Below are positions 49,703 through 57,355 of a DNA stretch of 64,000 nt, one piece after another. Location of the stretch: the NCBI GenBank assembly GCA_046292445.1, contig JBKBQT010000004.1, positions 115,479 to 179,478 on the forward strand, in the 5' to 3' direction. Position numbers and translations under genes: made by a program. Numbering within the stretch: position 1 is the stretch's first letter; each line of letters starts with the position of its first letter. A model generated the notes under the pieces. That model saw only the letters and a list, made by a program, of their open reading frames with translations. It made no database searches and was not told the origin of the DNA. The stretch is from CALIZF01 sp046292445. Lineage in GTDB: Bacteria > Pseudomonadota > Alphaproteobacteria > Rhodobacterales > Rhodobacteraceae.

Positions 49703-50647
49703 TCAGACGGCGTGCAGCGCCCCCGTCCGCATCAGCTTGAACACCGCGAGCTGGTGCCGGTAGAGGCCGGCGTGCACGCAGCGAAAGCCCCGATCCGCGT
49801 AGGTGCGCATGTCCTTCTGAAAGGCCCGATGCGCGGCGGCATAGGCCGGATCGTCGGTCAGCGGGTTGAGCGGGTTGAGCGGGTTGATGATGACCAGCAC
49901 GCTGCGCCGCGCGATCCGGGTGAATTCGGCGATGATCGCCATCCAGTCGCGCGGGTGGCAATAGTGCTCGATCGCGTCGAAACACAGCACGCTGTCCACG
50001 CTGCGATCCTCGAACGGATAGGGCGGGTTGCCGGCGTCGAACAGGCGCACGTCGAGATCGAGGCTTTCGATGATCGGCTGGTAGGGCCAGCGGGTGATCG
50101 GCCCTTCGGCGGGGTTGAGCCCGTCCTTGTCGACAAGCCCCGTCAGATCCACCGCACCCGCATCGCGCAGCCGGGTGTCGGCGGGACTGTCCTTGCCGAA
50201 GAAGGCGGCGAAATCGTTGCCGATCGCCCGGTGCCCCTTGCGACGCAGCACCTCGAGCGTGGCGCCATGCGCGGTCGACATCTCGAGCACGGTCTGCGGC
50301 TCGCAGCCCTCGGCCATCAGTTCGGGCATGTGCTGGAGGAGAAGCGCCCAGGACCGGCGGATGTTCTTGAAATGCACCACATACTTGCGCTGCACCGTCC
50401 GCTCGATGTCGGCCAGCTGTTCGGGCGTGAGGTCATAGGCGGCGGCGAGATCCTCGGGCGGCGGGTCGTCGAAGGCGGCGATGATCTCGTTGTCATAGGG
50501 CATGCGCTTGTCGCGCAGCGTCCAGAACGACCGCTCGAAATCGTCGCGCAGGTCCTTCAGATGCGCGAGGAAGCCCTGGTATCCGTCGACATGCCCGGTG
50601 GGCATGTCCCGCTCGCGCGCCACAAGCTGCGCATGTTTCAACCGCAT
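49703..50647 (-). CDS. Class I SAM-dependent methyltransferase-like protein
   Basis: 314 residues. A helical N-terminal region (1-100; YQGFLAHLKDLRDDFERSFW) precedes a Rossmann-like methyltransferase domain: VLEMSTAHGATLEVLRRKGH (motif I, unusual STAHG in place of GxGxG), FEDRSVDSVLCFDAIEHYCH (motif II-IV region) and IARRSVLVIINPLNPLNPL. The triple NPL is encoded by three 9-bp tandem units at 49861-49887. ATG 50647 has GGAAGGGG upstream. It lies 93 nt from lolC and 119 nt from the RTX-like gene. Substrate unknown. Confidence 0.75.
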   Translation of the reverse strand: MRLKHAQLVARERDMPTGHVDGYQGFLAHLKDLRDDFERSFWTLRDKRMPYDNEIIAAFDDPPPEDLAAAYDLTPEQLADIERTVQRKYVVHFKNIRRSWALLLQHMPELMAEGCEPQTVLEMSTAHGATLEVLRRKGHRAIGNDFAAFFGKDSPADTRLRDAGAVDLTGLVDKDGLNPAEGPITRWPYQPIIESLDLDVRLFDAGNPPYPFEDRSVDSVLCFDAIEHYCHPRDWMAIIAEFTRIARRSVLVIINPLNPLNPLTDDPAYAAAHRAFQKDMRTYADRGFRCVHAGLYRHQLAVFKLMRTGALHAV

Positions 50648-50682
50648 CGACGCCCCTTCCCGCCCGGTACCCCGGATCGTGG

Positions 50683-50709
50683 TTTCTTCCTGCCTCAGGC
50701 AAGAAGAAA
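50683..50709. repeat. Inverted repeat between methyltransferase and RTX-like genes
   Basis: TTTCTTCCTGCC (50683-50694) and GGCAAGAAGAAA (50698-50709) form a 12-bp stem with one mismatch and a 3-nt loop, 36 nt upstream of the methyltransferase start. It may be a terminator for the RTX-like gene, lacking a T-run, or an operator. Confidence 0.55.
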
Positions 50710-50715
50710 TCATGG

Positions 50716-50737
50716 CAAAATGCGGCCAAAATGCGGC
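50716..50737. repeat. Tandem 11-bp direct repeat
   Basis: CAAAATGCGGC occurs twice head to tail (50716-50726 and 50727-50737), adjacent to the inverted repeat and 30 nt before the RTX-like gene's stop. No function can be assigned. Confidence 0.55.
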
Positions 50738-50766
50738 AGAGCGGGCCGGAACCCGCGCCGGCCGCG

Positions 50767-52536
50767 TCAGAAGAGGAAGTTGTCGGCGTCGCGCATCTCG
50801 GCTGCTGTCAGCCCCTCGACGATGATGGTCGTCCCGTTCGCCACCAGCCGCGCGCCGGCGGCGACGTCGCTGAAGGTGATCTGCCCTAGCCGCGACACCC
50901 CGGCAATCGCGATCTGGTCGAGCCCAAGCTCGAAATCGGTGATCCGGTCGGTCCCGTCGCGCCGCGCGAACTGGAACACATCGGCATCCGCCCCGCCGGT
51001 GAGCCTGTCGTTGCCCTTGCCGCCGAGCAGCGTGTCGTTCCCCGCGCCGCCAATCAGCACGTCGTTGCCGCCGCCCCCTTCGAGGCGGTTTGCCGTCTCG
51101 CGCCCGGTCAGGGTATCGGCGCGGTTCGTGCCGATCAGGTTCTCGATGCTCGAGAACGCCATGTATCCGATGACCCCCGGCACGCCGATCAACGTGCCGC
51201 CGGGTGCGCCGATGTTCTGGAACCCGCCGAGGTTCGACAGATCGACCGTGACCGACTGCCGGATGCGGCCGAAATCGACCGTATCCGTGCCGCCGCCGCC
51301 CTGGATCACAATGGCCCGGTCCGGCGCCATGGCCGCGACGCGCAACAGGTCGTCGCCGTTGCCGAGATTGACGAGCTGCGCGCCGCCTGCGCCCAGCGTG
51401 ACGGTATCGTTGCCGCCCTGCGTGCGGATGATGCCGACGAAGGCGTCGCCGGTCGTCGTCACCCGGTCGTTCGCGTCGCCGGTGCGGACATAGTCGGCAC
51501 CGGCGTTCAGCGTGACCACGGCACGGGCGCTGTCGAACACCTGAAGGCTGCTGATGAACCCGTTTCCGGTGATCGTCTGCGTTCCGGCCGACCCGGCGAA
51601 GGTCAGTTGGCCCGCCCCGCCCGCGCCGAGGGTCACGATATTGGTGCCGTTGAAGTTGAAATAGCTTTCGAAATATCCGTCGCCGGTCGTGATGCGGTTC
51701 GTCCCCTCGCCGGTCTTTAGCTGGAAGATGCGGGCATCGTTCTGGATCGTCACGCGCACATCCTGCCCGGTCAGATGCGCCTGCTCGATCCGGCTGTCGC
51801 CGCGCAGGGTGACGGCCGCATTGCCATAGGCCCGCAGGCTTTCGATCAGAGCGTTCCCCGACAGTTGCACCGTATCGTTGCCGTCGCCGGTGTTGACCGA
51901 CCCGACCCGGCCGCCGGCGCCGACGATGACCGTATCGTTCCCGGATCCGGTATCGACGGCCGTCACGCGGCCCGTGCCGGCGGTGAAGCGATCGTTTCCG
52001 TCGCCGGTGCGGATGAACTCGATTTCCCCGGCGCCACCGTTGACCACATCTTTGCCGGTGCCGAGCGTGATCCCGATGATCCGTCCGCTACCCGCGTTGA
52101 TCGTCGTGTCGCCCATCCCGAAGTTGATGAAACCCGTGCGCGCCGCGCCGAGCGTGACCGTCGTCTGCGTGCTGGGCAGCTCGAAGAAGGCTGTCATGGC
52201 CTCGACGACCGTATTGGCAAGCGTGATGATGTTCGTCCCGTCCGCGATCCGGAGGAAATCGATCCGGCGGTTGCCCGCGCTGCCGCCGTCCGTGATCGTG
52301 GTGCGGGAGCCGCCAACCGGGGTGTCTGCGACCGAATCGTAATACCACAACTCGAACGACCGGATCCGCATGTTCCCGCTGAGCGAATAGGTCGCGTCAT
52401 AGGTGTCTGCGCCGGGTTCGACATAGGCGCCGATACGGTCGAGGTTCCCGTTCGACCCGGTCCATGTGTAGGTGCGGCCGAACAACTCGAACGGCGTCAC
52501 GCCATTGAGTTGCCTGTCTATCGTGATCGTCGCCAT
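50767..52536 (-). CDS. RTX-like calcium-binding protein, probably type I secreted
   Basis: 589 residues, Gly/Asn/Asp/Thr-rich, acidic, with no Cys and no signal peptide. The first 100 residues form a beta-rich domain (FELFGRTYTWTGSNGNLDRIGAYV). From about 130 to 440 runs a repetitive beta-helix-like region of roughly 20-residue turns with degenerate GxGNDxV motifs (GDGNDRF, GSGNDTV, GDGNDTV, QGGNDTV). Canonical RTX nonapeptides come near 490-530 (GGGGNDVLIGGAGNDTL). A serralysin-like tail follows (TDRITDFELGLDQIAI). These traits imply type I secretion via a C-terminal signal; no secretion genes are nearby. Adhesin or biofilm protein is possible. Confidence 0.8.
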   Translation of the reverse strand: MATITIDRQLNGVTPFELFGRTYTWTGSNGNLDRIGAYVEPGADTYDATYSLSGNMRIRSFELWYYDSVADTPVGGSRTTITDGGSAGNRRIDFLRIADGTNIITLANTVVEAMTAFFELPSTQTTVTLGAARTGFINFGMGDTTINAGSGRIIGITLGTGKDVVNGGAGEIEFIRTGDGNDRFTAGTGRVTAVDTGSGNDTVIVGAGGRVGSVNTGDGNDTVQLSGNALIESLRAYGNAAVTLRGDSRIEQAHLTGQDVRVTIQNDARIFQLKTGEGTNRITTGDGYFESYFNFNGTNIVTLGAGGAGQLTFAGSAGTQTITGNGFISSLQVFDSARAVVTLNAGADYVRTGDANDRVTTTGDAFVGIIRTQGGNDTVTLGAGGAQLVNLGNGDDLLRVAAMAPDRAIVIQGGGGTDTVDFGRIRQSVTVDLSNLGGFQNIGAPGGTLIGVPGVIGYMAFSSIENLIGTNRADTLTGRETANRLEGGGGNDVLIGGAGNDTLLGGKGNDRLTGGADADVFQFARRDGTDRITDFELGLDQIAIAGVSRLGQITFSDVAAGARLVANGTTIIVEGLTAAEMRDADNFLF

Positions 52537-52719
52537 CGGTTTTCCCTAGTTTGTGCGCCAATACGCCGCAATTGGTAGGATCGCGAGAGCATGTCGCTGC
52601 GGCAAATCTTTACAACGATTCGTTTACGGCCGGCGTCTTGCCGGACCCGAAAAGTCGGCCGGGCGCGAAACGGGGATCGGCGCCCGGGTGGGATGCGCCG
52701 GATGGCGATATCAACCCTG

Positions 52720-54057
52720 TCAATGACCCGCGTAAATCCCCGCCAGCCGGTCCACCGCCGCCTCGGGCGACATCTCCTCGCTTTGCCCGGTGCGGCGCGC
52801 GGTCAGCTCCACCTTGCCCGCCGCGAGGCCCCGCGGGCCCACGGTGATCCGCCAGGGCAGGCCGATCAGGTCCATCGTGGCGAACTTGGCCCCCGCCCGC
52901 TCGTCCCGGTCGTCGTAGAGCGGCTCGAGCCCGCGCGCGGTCAGCGCCGCGTAAAGGCCGGCGCAGGCGGCGTCGGCCGCGCCGTCGCCCTGCTTGAGGT
53001 TGACGATCCCGACCGGAAAGGGGGTGACGCCCTCGGGCCAGATGATGCCCCGGTCGTCGTGCGACGCCTCGATGATCGCGCCCAGAAGGCGCGAGACGCC
53101 GATGCCGTGGCTGCCCATGTGGACCGGCACCCGCTCGCCCCGGTCGTTGACCACGAGCGCGCCCATCGGTTCGGAATACTTGGTGCCGAAATAGAAGATC
53201 TGCCCGACCTCGATCCCGCGGCCGACCTTGCGATGCGCCTCGGGCACAGCGTCGAACGCGGCCGGATCGTGCGTTTCGTCCGTGCGGGCGTAGAGCGTGG
53301 TGAACGCGCGGCACACATCGGCCACCGTCGCGCGGTCGTCATAGTCGATGGCGCGGGCGCCGAGGGTTAGCGCCGTCACCCGGTCGTCATAGAAAACCTC
53401 GGATTCGCCGGTCGCGGCGAGCACGAGGAATTCGTGCGTGTCGTCGCCGCCGATCGGCCCCGAGGCTGCCCGCATCGGGATCGCCGTCAGCCCCATCCGC
53501 TCGTAGCTGCGCAGGTAGCTGACCATGTGGCGGTTGTAGGCATGGATCGCCGCGTCGCGGTCGATGTCGAAGTTGTAGCCGTCCTTCATCAGGAACTCGC
53601 GCCCGCGCATCACGCCGAAGCGGGGCCGCATCTCGTCGCGGAACTTCCACTGGATGTGATAGAGCGTCAGCGGCAGGTCCTTGTAGCTGCCGACATGGGC
53701 GCGGAAGATGTCGGTGATCATCTCCTCGTTGGTGGGACCATAGAGCAGATCGCGGTCCTGCCGGTCGCGGATGCGCAGCATTTCCTTGCCGTAGTCGTCA
53801 TAGCGCCCGCTCTCGCGCCAGAGATCGGCCGGTTGCAGCGTCGGCATCAGCAGCGGGATATGCCCGGCGCGCTGCTGTTCCTCGTGCACGATGGCCTCGA
53901 TCCGGCGCAGCACCCGATAGCCGAGCGGCAGCCAGGAATAGATGCCCGCCGCCTGCTGCTTGATCATCCCGGCGCGCAGCATGAGCCGGTGCGAGGCGAT
54001 CTGCGCCTCGGCGGGGTTTTCCTTGAGCACGGGCAGGAAGTAGCGGGTCAGGCGCAT
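52720..54057 (-). CDS. proS: Prolyl-tRNA synthetase (short, type II form)
   Basis: 445 residues. Class II core motifs are present: motif 1 region SWLPLGYRVLRRIEAIVHEE, motif 2 FRDEMRPRFGVMRGREFLMKDGY, motif 3 GIGVSRLLGAIIEA, and a C-terminal anticodon domain with DRDERAGAKFATMDLIGLPWRI. The approximately 180-residue INS editing domain of the E. coli enzyme is absent, as in alphaproteobacterial ProRS, so editing is probably done in trans. ATG 54057 follows GAGGAA-like sequence. Confidence 0.95.
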   Translation of the reverse strand: MRLTRYFLPVLKENPAEAQIASHRLMLRAGMIKQQAAGIYSWLPLGYRVLRRIEAIVHEEQQRAGHIPLLMPTLQPADLWRESGRYDDYGKEMLRIRDRQDRDLLYGPTNEEMITDIFRAHVGSYKDLPLTLYHIQWKFRDEMRPRFGVMRGREFLMKDGYNFDIDRDAAIHAYNRHMVSYLRSYERMGLTAIPMRAASGPIGGDDTHEFLVLAATGESEVFYDDRVTALTLGARAIDYDDRATVADVCRAFTTLYARTDETHDPAAFDAVPEAHRKVGRGIEVGQIFYFGTKYSEPMGALVVNDRGERVPVHMGSHGIGVSRLLGAIIEASHDDRGIIWPEGVTPFPVGIVNLKQGDGAADAACAGLYAALTARGLEPLYDDRDERAGAKFATMDLIGLPWRITVGPRGLAAGKVELTARRTGQSEEMSPEAAVDRLAGIYAGH

Positions 54058-54127
54058 GGCGTTCCTCGGGGCCGGGGTGACGCGATGTGGTAGCCGCGAA
54101 CGGTTGGCCCTGCAAGCCGGGCCGCCC

Positions 54128-54380
54128 TCAGCCCGCGCCCCGCACCGGGCCGGCAAGCAGGTCCTCGACAAAAAGCGCCGCGAATTGCGCCCGCCCGGAC
54201 ACGCCGGCCTTGGCATAGACCCGCGCAAGCTGCGCGCGGACAGTGCCGGCCGCCGCGCCGCGACGGCCCGCGATCTCGGCCGTGTCGAGGCCCTCGAGCG
54301 CGAGCCAGGCGACATCCCTTTCCGCCGGGGTCAGGCCCCAGGCGCGGAACTGCGCCGCCGCGGCAGCATGGCGCGCAGGA
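54128..54380 (-). pseudogene. Remnant of a LuxR-type HTH regulator gene (5' part lost)
   Basis: Downstream of the cytochrome b gene, in another frame, the sequence encodes FRAWGLTPAERDVAWLALEG, then LDTAEIAGRRGAAAGTVRAQ and LARVYAKAGVSGRAQFAALF, a clear LuxR/GerE helix-turn-helix ending VEDLLAG. It runs to a TGA at 54128-54130. No ATG or usable GTG precedes the domain; upstream the frame overlaps the 3' end of the cytochrome gene. Related alphaproteobacterial proteins have two N-terminal membrane helices before this domain, missing here. The call is therefore a truncated gene, not a silent full-length one. Confidence 0.7.
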
Positions 54381-54984
54381 GGTTGACGCCCGTCGCGCGG
54401 GATCCCATCGCGACGCCCGCCACATGCAGCGCGGCCAGCAGCAGGATCAGGTTTGCCGCCACCTCATGCACCTCCTCCAGCAGCTCGGCCGCCGCATCGC
54501 CCACCCGGGGCGCGGCATCGGCCAGCACCGACCAGTCGCCGCGCGCCACCGCGGCGCGCATCGCGGCCTCGTCACCCGGCCCGCCCGCCGTCATGAACAC
54601 GCCCGTGGCGACCACCACCGCCAGCGCGGCCCAGAGCGCATAGGCCATCAGCGCCCCGGCCGGATTGTGCGAGGGGTAGCGGCCGGGCCGGCCGGCGGCA
54701 AGCGCGACAAGATGCGCGCATGCCGCGCGCAGATCGGGCGGAAAGGCGGCAAAGCGCGCCGGGGCCTGCCCGACCAGACCCCAGACCAGCCGCAACGCCA
54801 GAACGGCGAGCGCGGCGTAGCCGACCCAGACATGCACCGTCCCGCCATCCTCGGTCAGCGCCGCATTCACCAGCACCGCCAGCGCCAGCGCCCAATGCGT
54901 CAGCCGCACCACCGGGTCCCACAGGACCGGGGGATGAGGGTCCCCGTTGGCCGCGGGGGCCGGGGGGATGTGGGGGGCGTCCAT
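54331..54984 (-). CDS. Cytochrome b561-type membrane protein
   Basis: 217 residues with four main hydrophobic helices. Haem-ligand His candidates are in PVVRLTHWALALAVLVNAA (helix 1), VHVWVGYAALAVLALRLVWG (helix 2) and EEVHEVAANLILLLAALHVAGVAMGS (helix 4), as in prokaryotic b561/cytochrome b-type hydrogenase subunits. It begins one base after the PepSY gene stop, and the PepSY-b561 pairing is common for periplasmic electron transfer or metal-related redox. The C-terminal 30 residues overlap a LuxR remnant read in a different frame. Confidence 0.85.
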   Translation of the reverse strand: MDAPHIPPAPAANGDPHPPVLWDPVVRLTHWALALAVLVNAALTEDGGTVHVWVGYAALAVLALRLVWGLVGQAPARFAAFPPDLRAACAHLVALAAGRPGRYPSHNPAGALMAYALWAALAVVVATGVFMTAGGPGDEAAMRAAVARGDWSVLADAAPRVGDAAAELLEEVHEVAANLILLLAALHVAGVAMGSRATGVNLLRAMLPRRRSSAPGA

Positions 54985-54985
54985 C

Positions 54986-55282
54986 TCAATGGTCCTGTTT
55001 GATCCGGCTGACCACACCGGTCACGGGGTCGAGGTAGATCTCCCACCGCTGGCCGGTTGCGGCATCGCGGCACTTTACCTCGATCTTGCCGCGCTCGGCC
55101 TCGAATTTCCCGGCCGGGCAGCCTTGCGCGGCAAGGGCGGCAGTGACGGCATCGGGCGTCGTGCCGAGCCGGTCGCCGATGGCAGGCAGCGCGAGGGCGG
55201 CCGCCGGGACCGAGAGCGCGGCGAGCAACGCGAGCGCGCCGGGAAGGGCGCGGCGGCGCTTGGTGGTTTGCGAAGGTGTCAT
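54986..55282 (-). CDS. Exported PepSY-like small protein
   Basis: 98 residues. A long signal peptide (Arg-rich n-region, cleaved near ALAL, residue 32) is followed by a single PepSY-like domain (DAVTAALAAQGCPAGKFEAERGKIEVKCRD, then RWEIYLDPVTGVVSRIK). The two Cys may pair. It acts in the periplasm, probably with the adjacent cytochrome b561. It is divergent from the AI-2E gene, 217 nt apart, with a perfect palindrome in the gap. Confidence 0.82.
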   Translation of the reverse strand: MTPSQTTKRRRALPGALALLAALSVPAAALALPAIGDRLGTTPDAVTAALAAQGCPAGKFEAERGKIEVKCRDAATGQRWEIYLDPVTGVVSRIKQDH

Positions 55283-55390
55283 GGGGATGTCCTTTCAGGC
55301 TCGCGCCGTCGTGGCGACGATCGCCGGGCGCAGCGCCCATCTGCGCCCGCGCCGGCGCGCCGTCTATCCGCAGCATGCTGCCCCGGGCGG

Positions 55391-55410
55391 GCCTAAGCGC
55401 GCGCTTAGGC
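55391..55410. promoter_or_regulatory. Perfect 20-bp palindrome between PepSY and AI-2E genes
   Basis: GCCTAAGCGC followed by its exact reverse complement GCGCTTAGGC, 109 nt upstream of the PepSY gene and 90 nt upstream of the AI-2E gene. Self-complementary to the centre, so a homodimeric repressor or response regulator could bind it. The CTAAG core is unusual for this GC-rich sequence. Confidence 0.65.
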
Positions 55411-55499
55411 GGCACCAGCGCCCGGTCCGGCGCCGCGCGGCGAATCGTTGATCCCTCGCCCCCCGTCTGCCATCACCGTCCCGCAACAGAGGGAACGCC

Positions 55500-56636
55500 A
55501 TGGCGCTGCCGGTGCGCGATCAGGTGCGATACTGGGCCATCGCCGCGGCGGTGTTCCTTGCCGTGCTGTGGTTCCTCGGCGATGTCCTTCTGCCGTTCAT
55601 CGTCGGCGGCGCCATCGCCTATTTCCTCGATCCCGTCGCCGACCGGCTGGAGCGGATCGGGTTCAGCCGCGTCCTTGCCACGGTAACGATCACGCTGGTC
55701 GTGATCCTGATGTTCGTGCTGATCGTGCTGGCCGTCATCCCGACACTGGTCGGGCAGATGACCGCGCTGGTGAATGCCGCGCCCGAGATCGCACAGCAAC
55801 TCCAGACCTTCGTGGTCGAGCGTTTCCCCGAACTGGCGGACGAGACATCGACGGCGCGCCAGACGCTCGCCCAGATCGCGGCGACGATCCAGTCCAAGGG
55901 CGGGGCGCTTGTGAACCAGCTGCTGTCCTCGGCGATGGGGGTCATCAACGCGGTGATCTTCATCGTCGTGGTCCCGGTGGTCGCGTTCTATCTGCTGATG
56001 GACTGGGACCGGATGGTGGCGCATCTCGACCGCCTCCTGCCGCGCGATCATGCGCCGGCGGTGCGGCAGATCGCCCGCGACATCGACGCGGTGCTGGCGG
56101 GCTTCGTGCGCGGACAGGTGACGGTATGCCTCATCCTCGGCACGTTCTATGCCGCCGCGCTGATGCTGGCGGGGCTGCAGTTCGGGCTGGTGGTGGGGGC
56201 GATCGCCGGGGCGATCACGTTCATCCCCTATGTCGGCTCGCTGGTCGGCGGCGTGCTCGCCATCGGGCTGGCGCTGTTCCAGTTCTGGGGCGACTGGGTC
56301 TGGATCGGAGTGATCGCGGGCATCTTCCTCGTCGGGCAGTTCGTCGAGGGCAATTTCCTCACGCCCAAGCTGGTCGGCGATTCGGTCGGGCTGCATCCGG
56401 TGTGGCTCTTGTTCGCGCTTTCGGCTTTCGGCACGCTTTACGGCTTTGTCGGCATGCTGGTGGCGGTGCCGGTCGCGGCGGCGATCGGGGTGCTGGCGCG
56501 GTTCGGCATCGCGCAATATTCGCGCAGCCTGCTCTACCAGGGCCTTGCGGGTCGTTCCAACCCGCCCGCCGAACTCCCCTCCGAGCCGATCCTGCGCGAC
56601 GAGGGGGCAGAGCCGCGGCAAGGGGCGGCCGAGTGA
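55500..56636 (+). CDS. AI-2E family transporter (PerM/YdiK-like)
   Basis: 378 residues with about eight hydrophobic helices. Family features are LPFIVGGAIAYFLDPVADRLERIGFSR, a soluble loop (about 85-140), and the VVGAIAGAITFIPYVGSLVGGVLA, VEGNFLTPKLVGDSVGLHPVWLLFALSAFG segments. Members transport diverse compounds, including Na+/Li+ (in antiporters) and perhaps AI-2; the substrate here is unknown. Its stop overlaps the hda GTG (GTGA, 56633-56636). Confidence 0.9.
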   Translation: MALPVRDQVRYWAIAAAVFLAVLWFLGDVLLPFIVGGAIAYFLDPVADRLERIGFSRVLATVTITLVVILMFVLIVLAVIPTLVGQMTALVNAAPEIAQQLQTFVVERFPELADETSTARQTLAQIAATIQSKGGALVNQLLSSAMGVINAVIFIVVVPVVAFYLLMDWDRMVAHLDRLLPRDHAPAVRQIARDIDAVLAGFVRGQVTVCLILGTFYAAALMLAGLQFGLVVGAIAGAITFIPYVGSLVGGVLAIGLALFQFWGDWVWIGVIAGIFLVGQFVEGNFLTPKLVGDSVGLHPVWLLFALSAFGTLYGFVGMLVAVPVAAAIGVLARFGIAQYSRSLLYQGLAGRSNPPAELPSEPILRDEGAEPRQGAAE

Positions 56637-57316
56637 CGCGGCAATTGCCGCTCGACCTGCCCGTGCCCGAGGCGCGGGGGCGCGGCGATTTCGTCGTGAC
56701 CCCGTCGAACGCGGCAGCGCTGGCCGCGCTCGACGCCTGGGCGCACTGGCCGGGCGGGCGCATGGTGCTGGTCGGCCCGCCCGGATCGGGCAAGACGCAT
56801 CTGGCCCATGTGTGGACCGATGCGGCGGGCGCCGCCGTGATGGGGGCGCGCGCGCTCGCCCACGGGCGGGTGCCGCAGCTGGCCTCGGCGCCGCTCGCGC
56901 TCGACGATGCCGACCGGATCGCGGGCGACAGCGCGCAGGAGGCGGCGCTGTTCCACCTCATCAACCTTGCCGCCGAGAACCGCCAGCCGCTGCTGCTGAC
57001 TGCGCGGCGGGTGCCGCGCGACTGGGGCGCAGACCTGCCCGATCTCGTCAGCCGCCTGATGGCCGCGCCGCTCGCACGGATTGCGCCGCCTGACGATGCG
57101 CTGCTGGTCGCAGTGATGACCAAGCTCTTCGCCGACCGGCAGTTGCGCGTCGCGCCGGGGCTGGTCGAGTGGCTGGCGGCGCGCATGCACCGCAGCCTGG
57201 GGCACGCCCGCCGCCTTGTCGCCGCGCTGGACGCGCAGGCGCTGGCCACGCGCCGCCCCATCGGGCCCGAGTTGGCGCGCGACGTGCTTGCAAGGCTTGC
57301 AGTCGAGGGCGACTAG
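56633..57316 (+). CDS. hda: DnaA regulatory inactivator Hda/HdaA-like
   Basis: 227 residues. The protein opens with a clamp-binding-type QLPLDLP motif (residues 4-10), then a DnaA-like AAA+ domain: MVLVGPPGSGKTHLAHVW P-loop, PLALDDADRI Walker B (Asp-Asp), LTARRVPRDWG and an arginine finger region LPDLVSRLMAAP. There is no DNA-binding domain IV. Bound to the beta clamp, it stimulates ATP hydrolysis by DnaA to prevent re-initiation. GTG start overlaps the AI-2E stop, giving tight coupling. ppk follows 39 nt downstream. Confidence 0.92.
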   Translation: MTRQLPLDLPVPEARGRGDFVVTPSNAAALAALDAWAHWPGGRMVLVGPPGSGKTHLAHVWTDAAGAAVMGARALAHGRVPQLASAPLALDDADRIAGDSAQEAALFHLINLAAENRQPLLLTARRVPRDWGADLPDLVSRLMAAPLARIAPPDDALLVAVMTKLFADRQLRVAPGLVEWLAARMHRSLGHARRLVAALDAQALATRRPIGPELARDVLARLAVEGD

Positions 57317-57355
57317 GGCGCATATCTTGCGGTCACCGACTTGGACGCCCGCAAG

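Noticed and set aside
49861..49887. Three 9-bp tandem units (NPLNPLNPL) as a mobile or CRISPR-like repeat
   Set aside because: In frame inside the methyltransferase gene, short and without spacers; best explained as coding repeat slippage.
48284..51493. A 1069-codon open frame on the + strand
   Set aside because: It runs antisense through lolC, the methyltransferase and part of the RTX-like gene, and is Arg/His/Pro-rich, as expected for a GC-rich shadow frame. All three genes on the other strand have clear family motifs.
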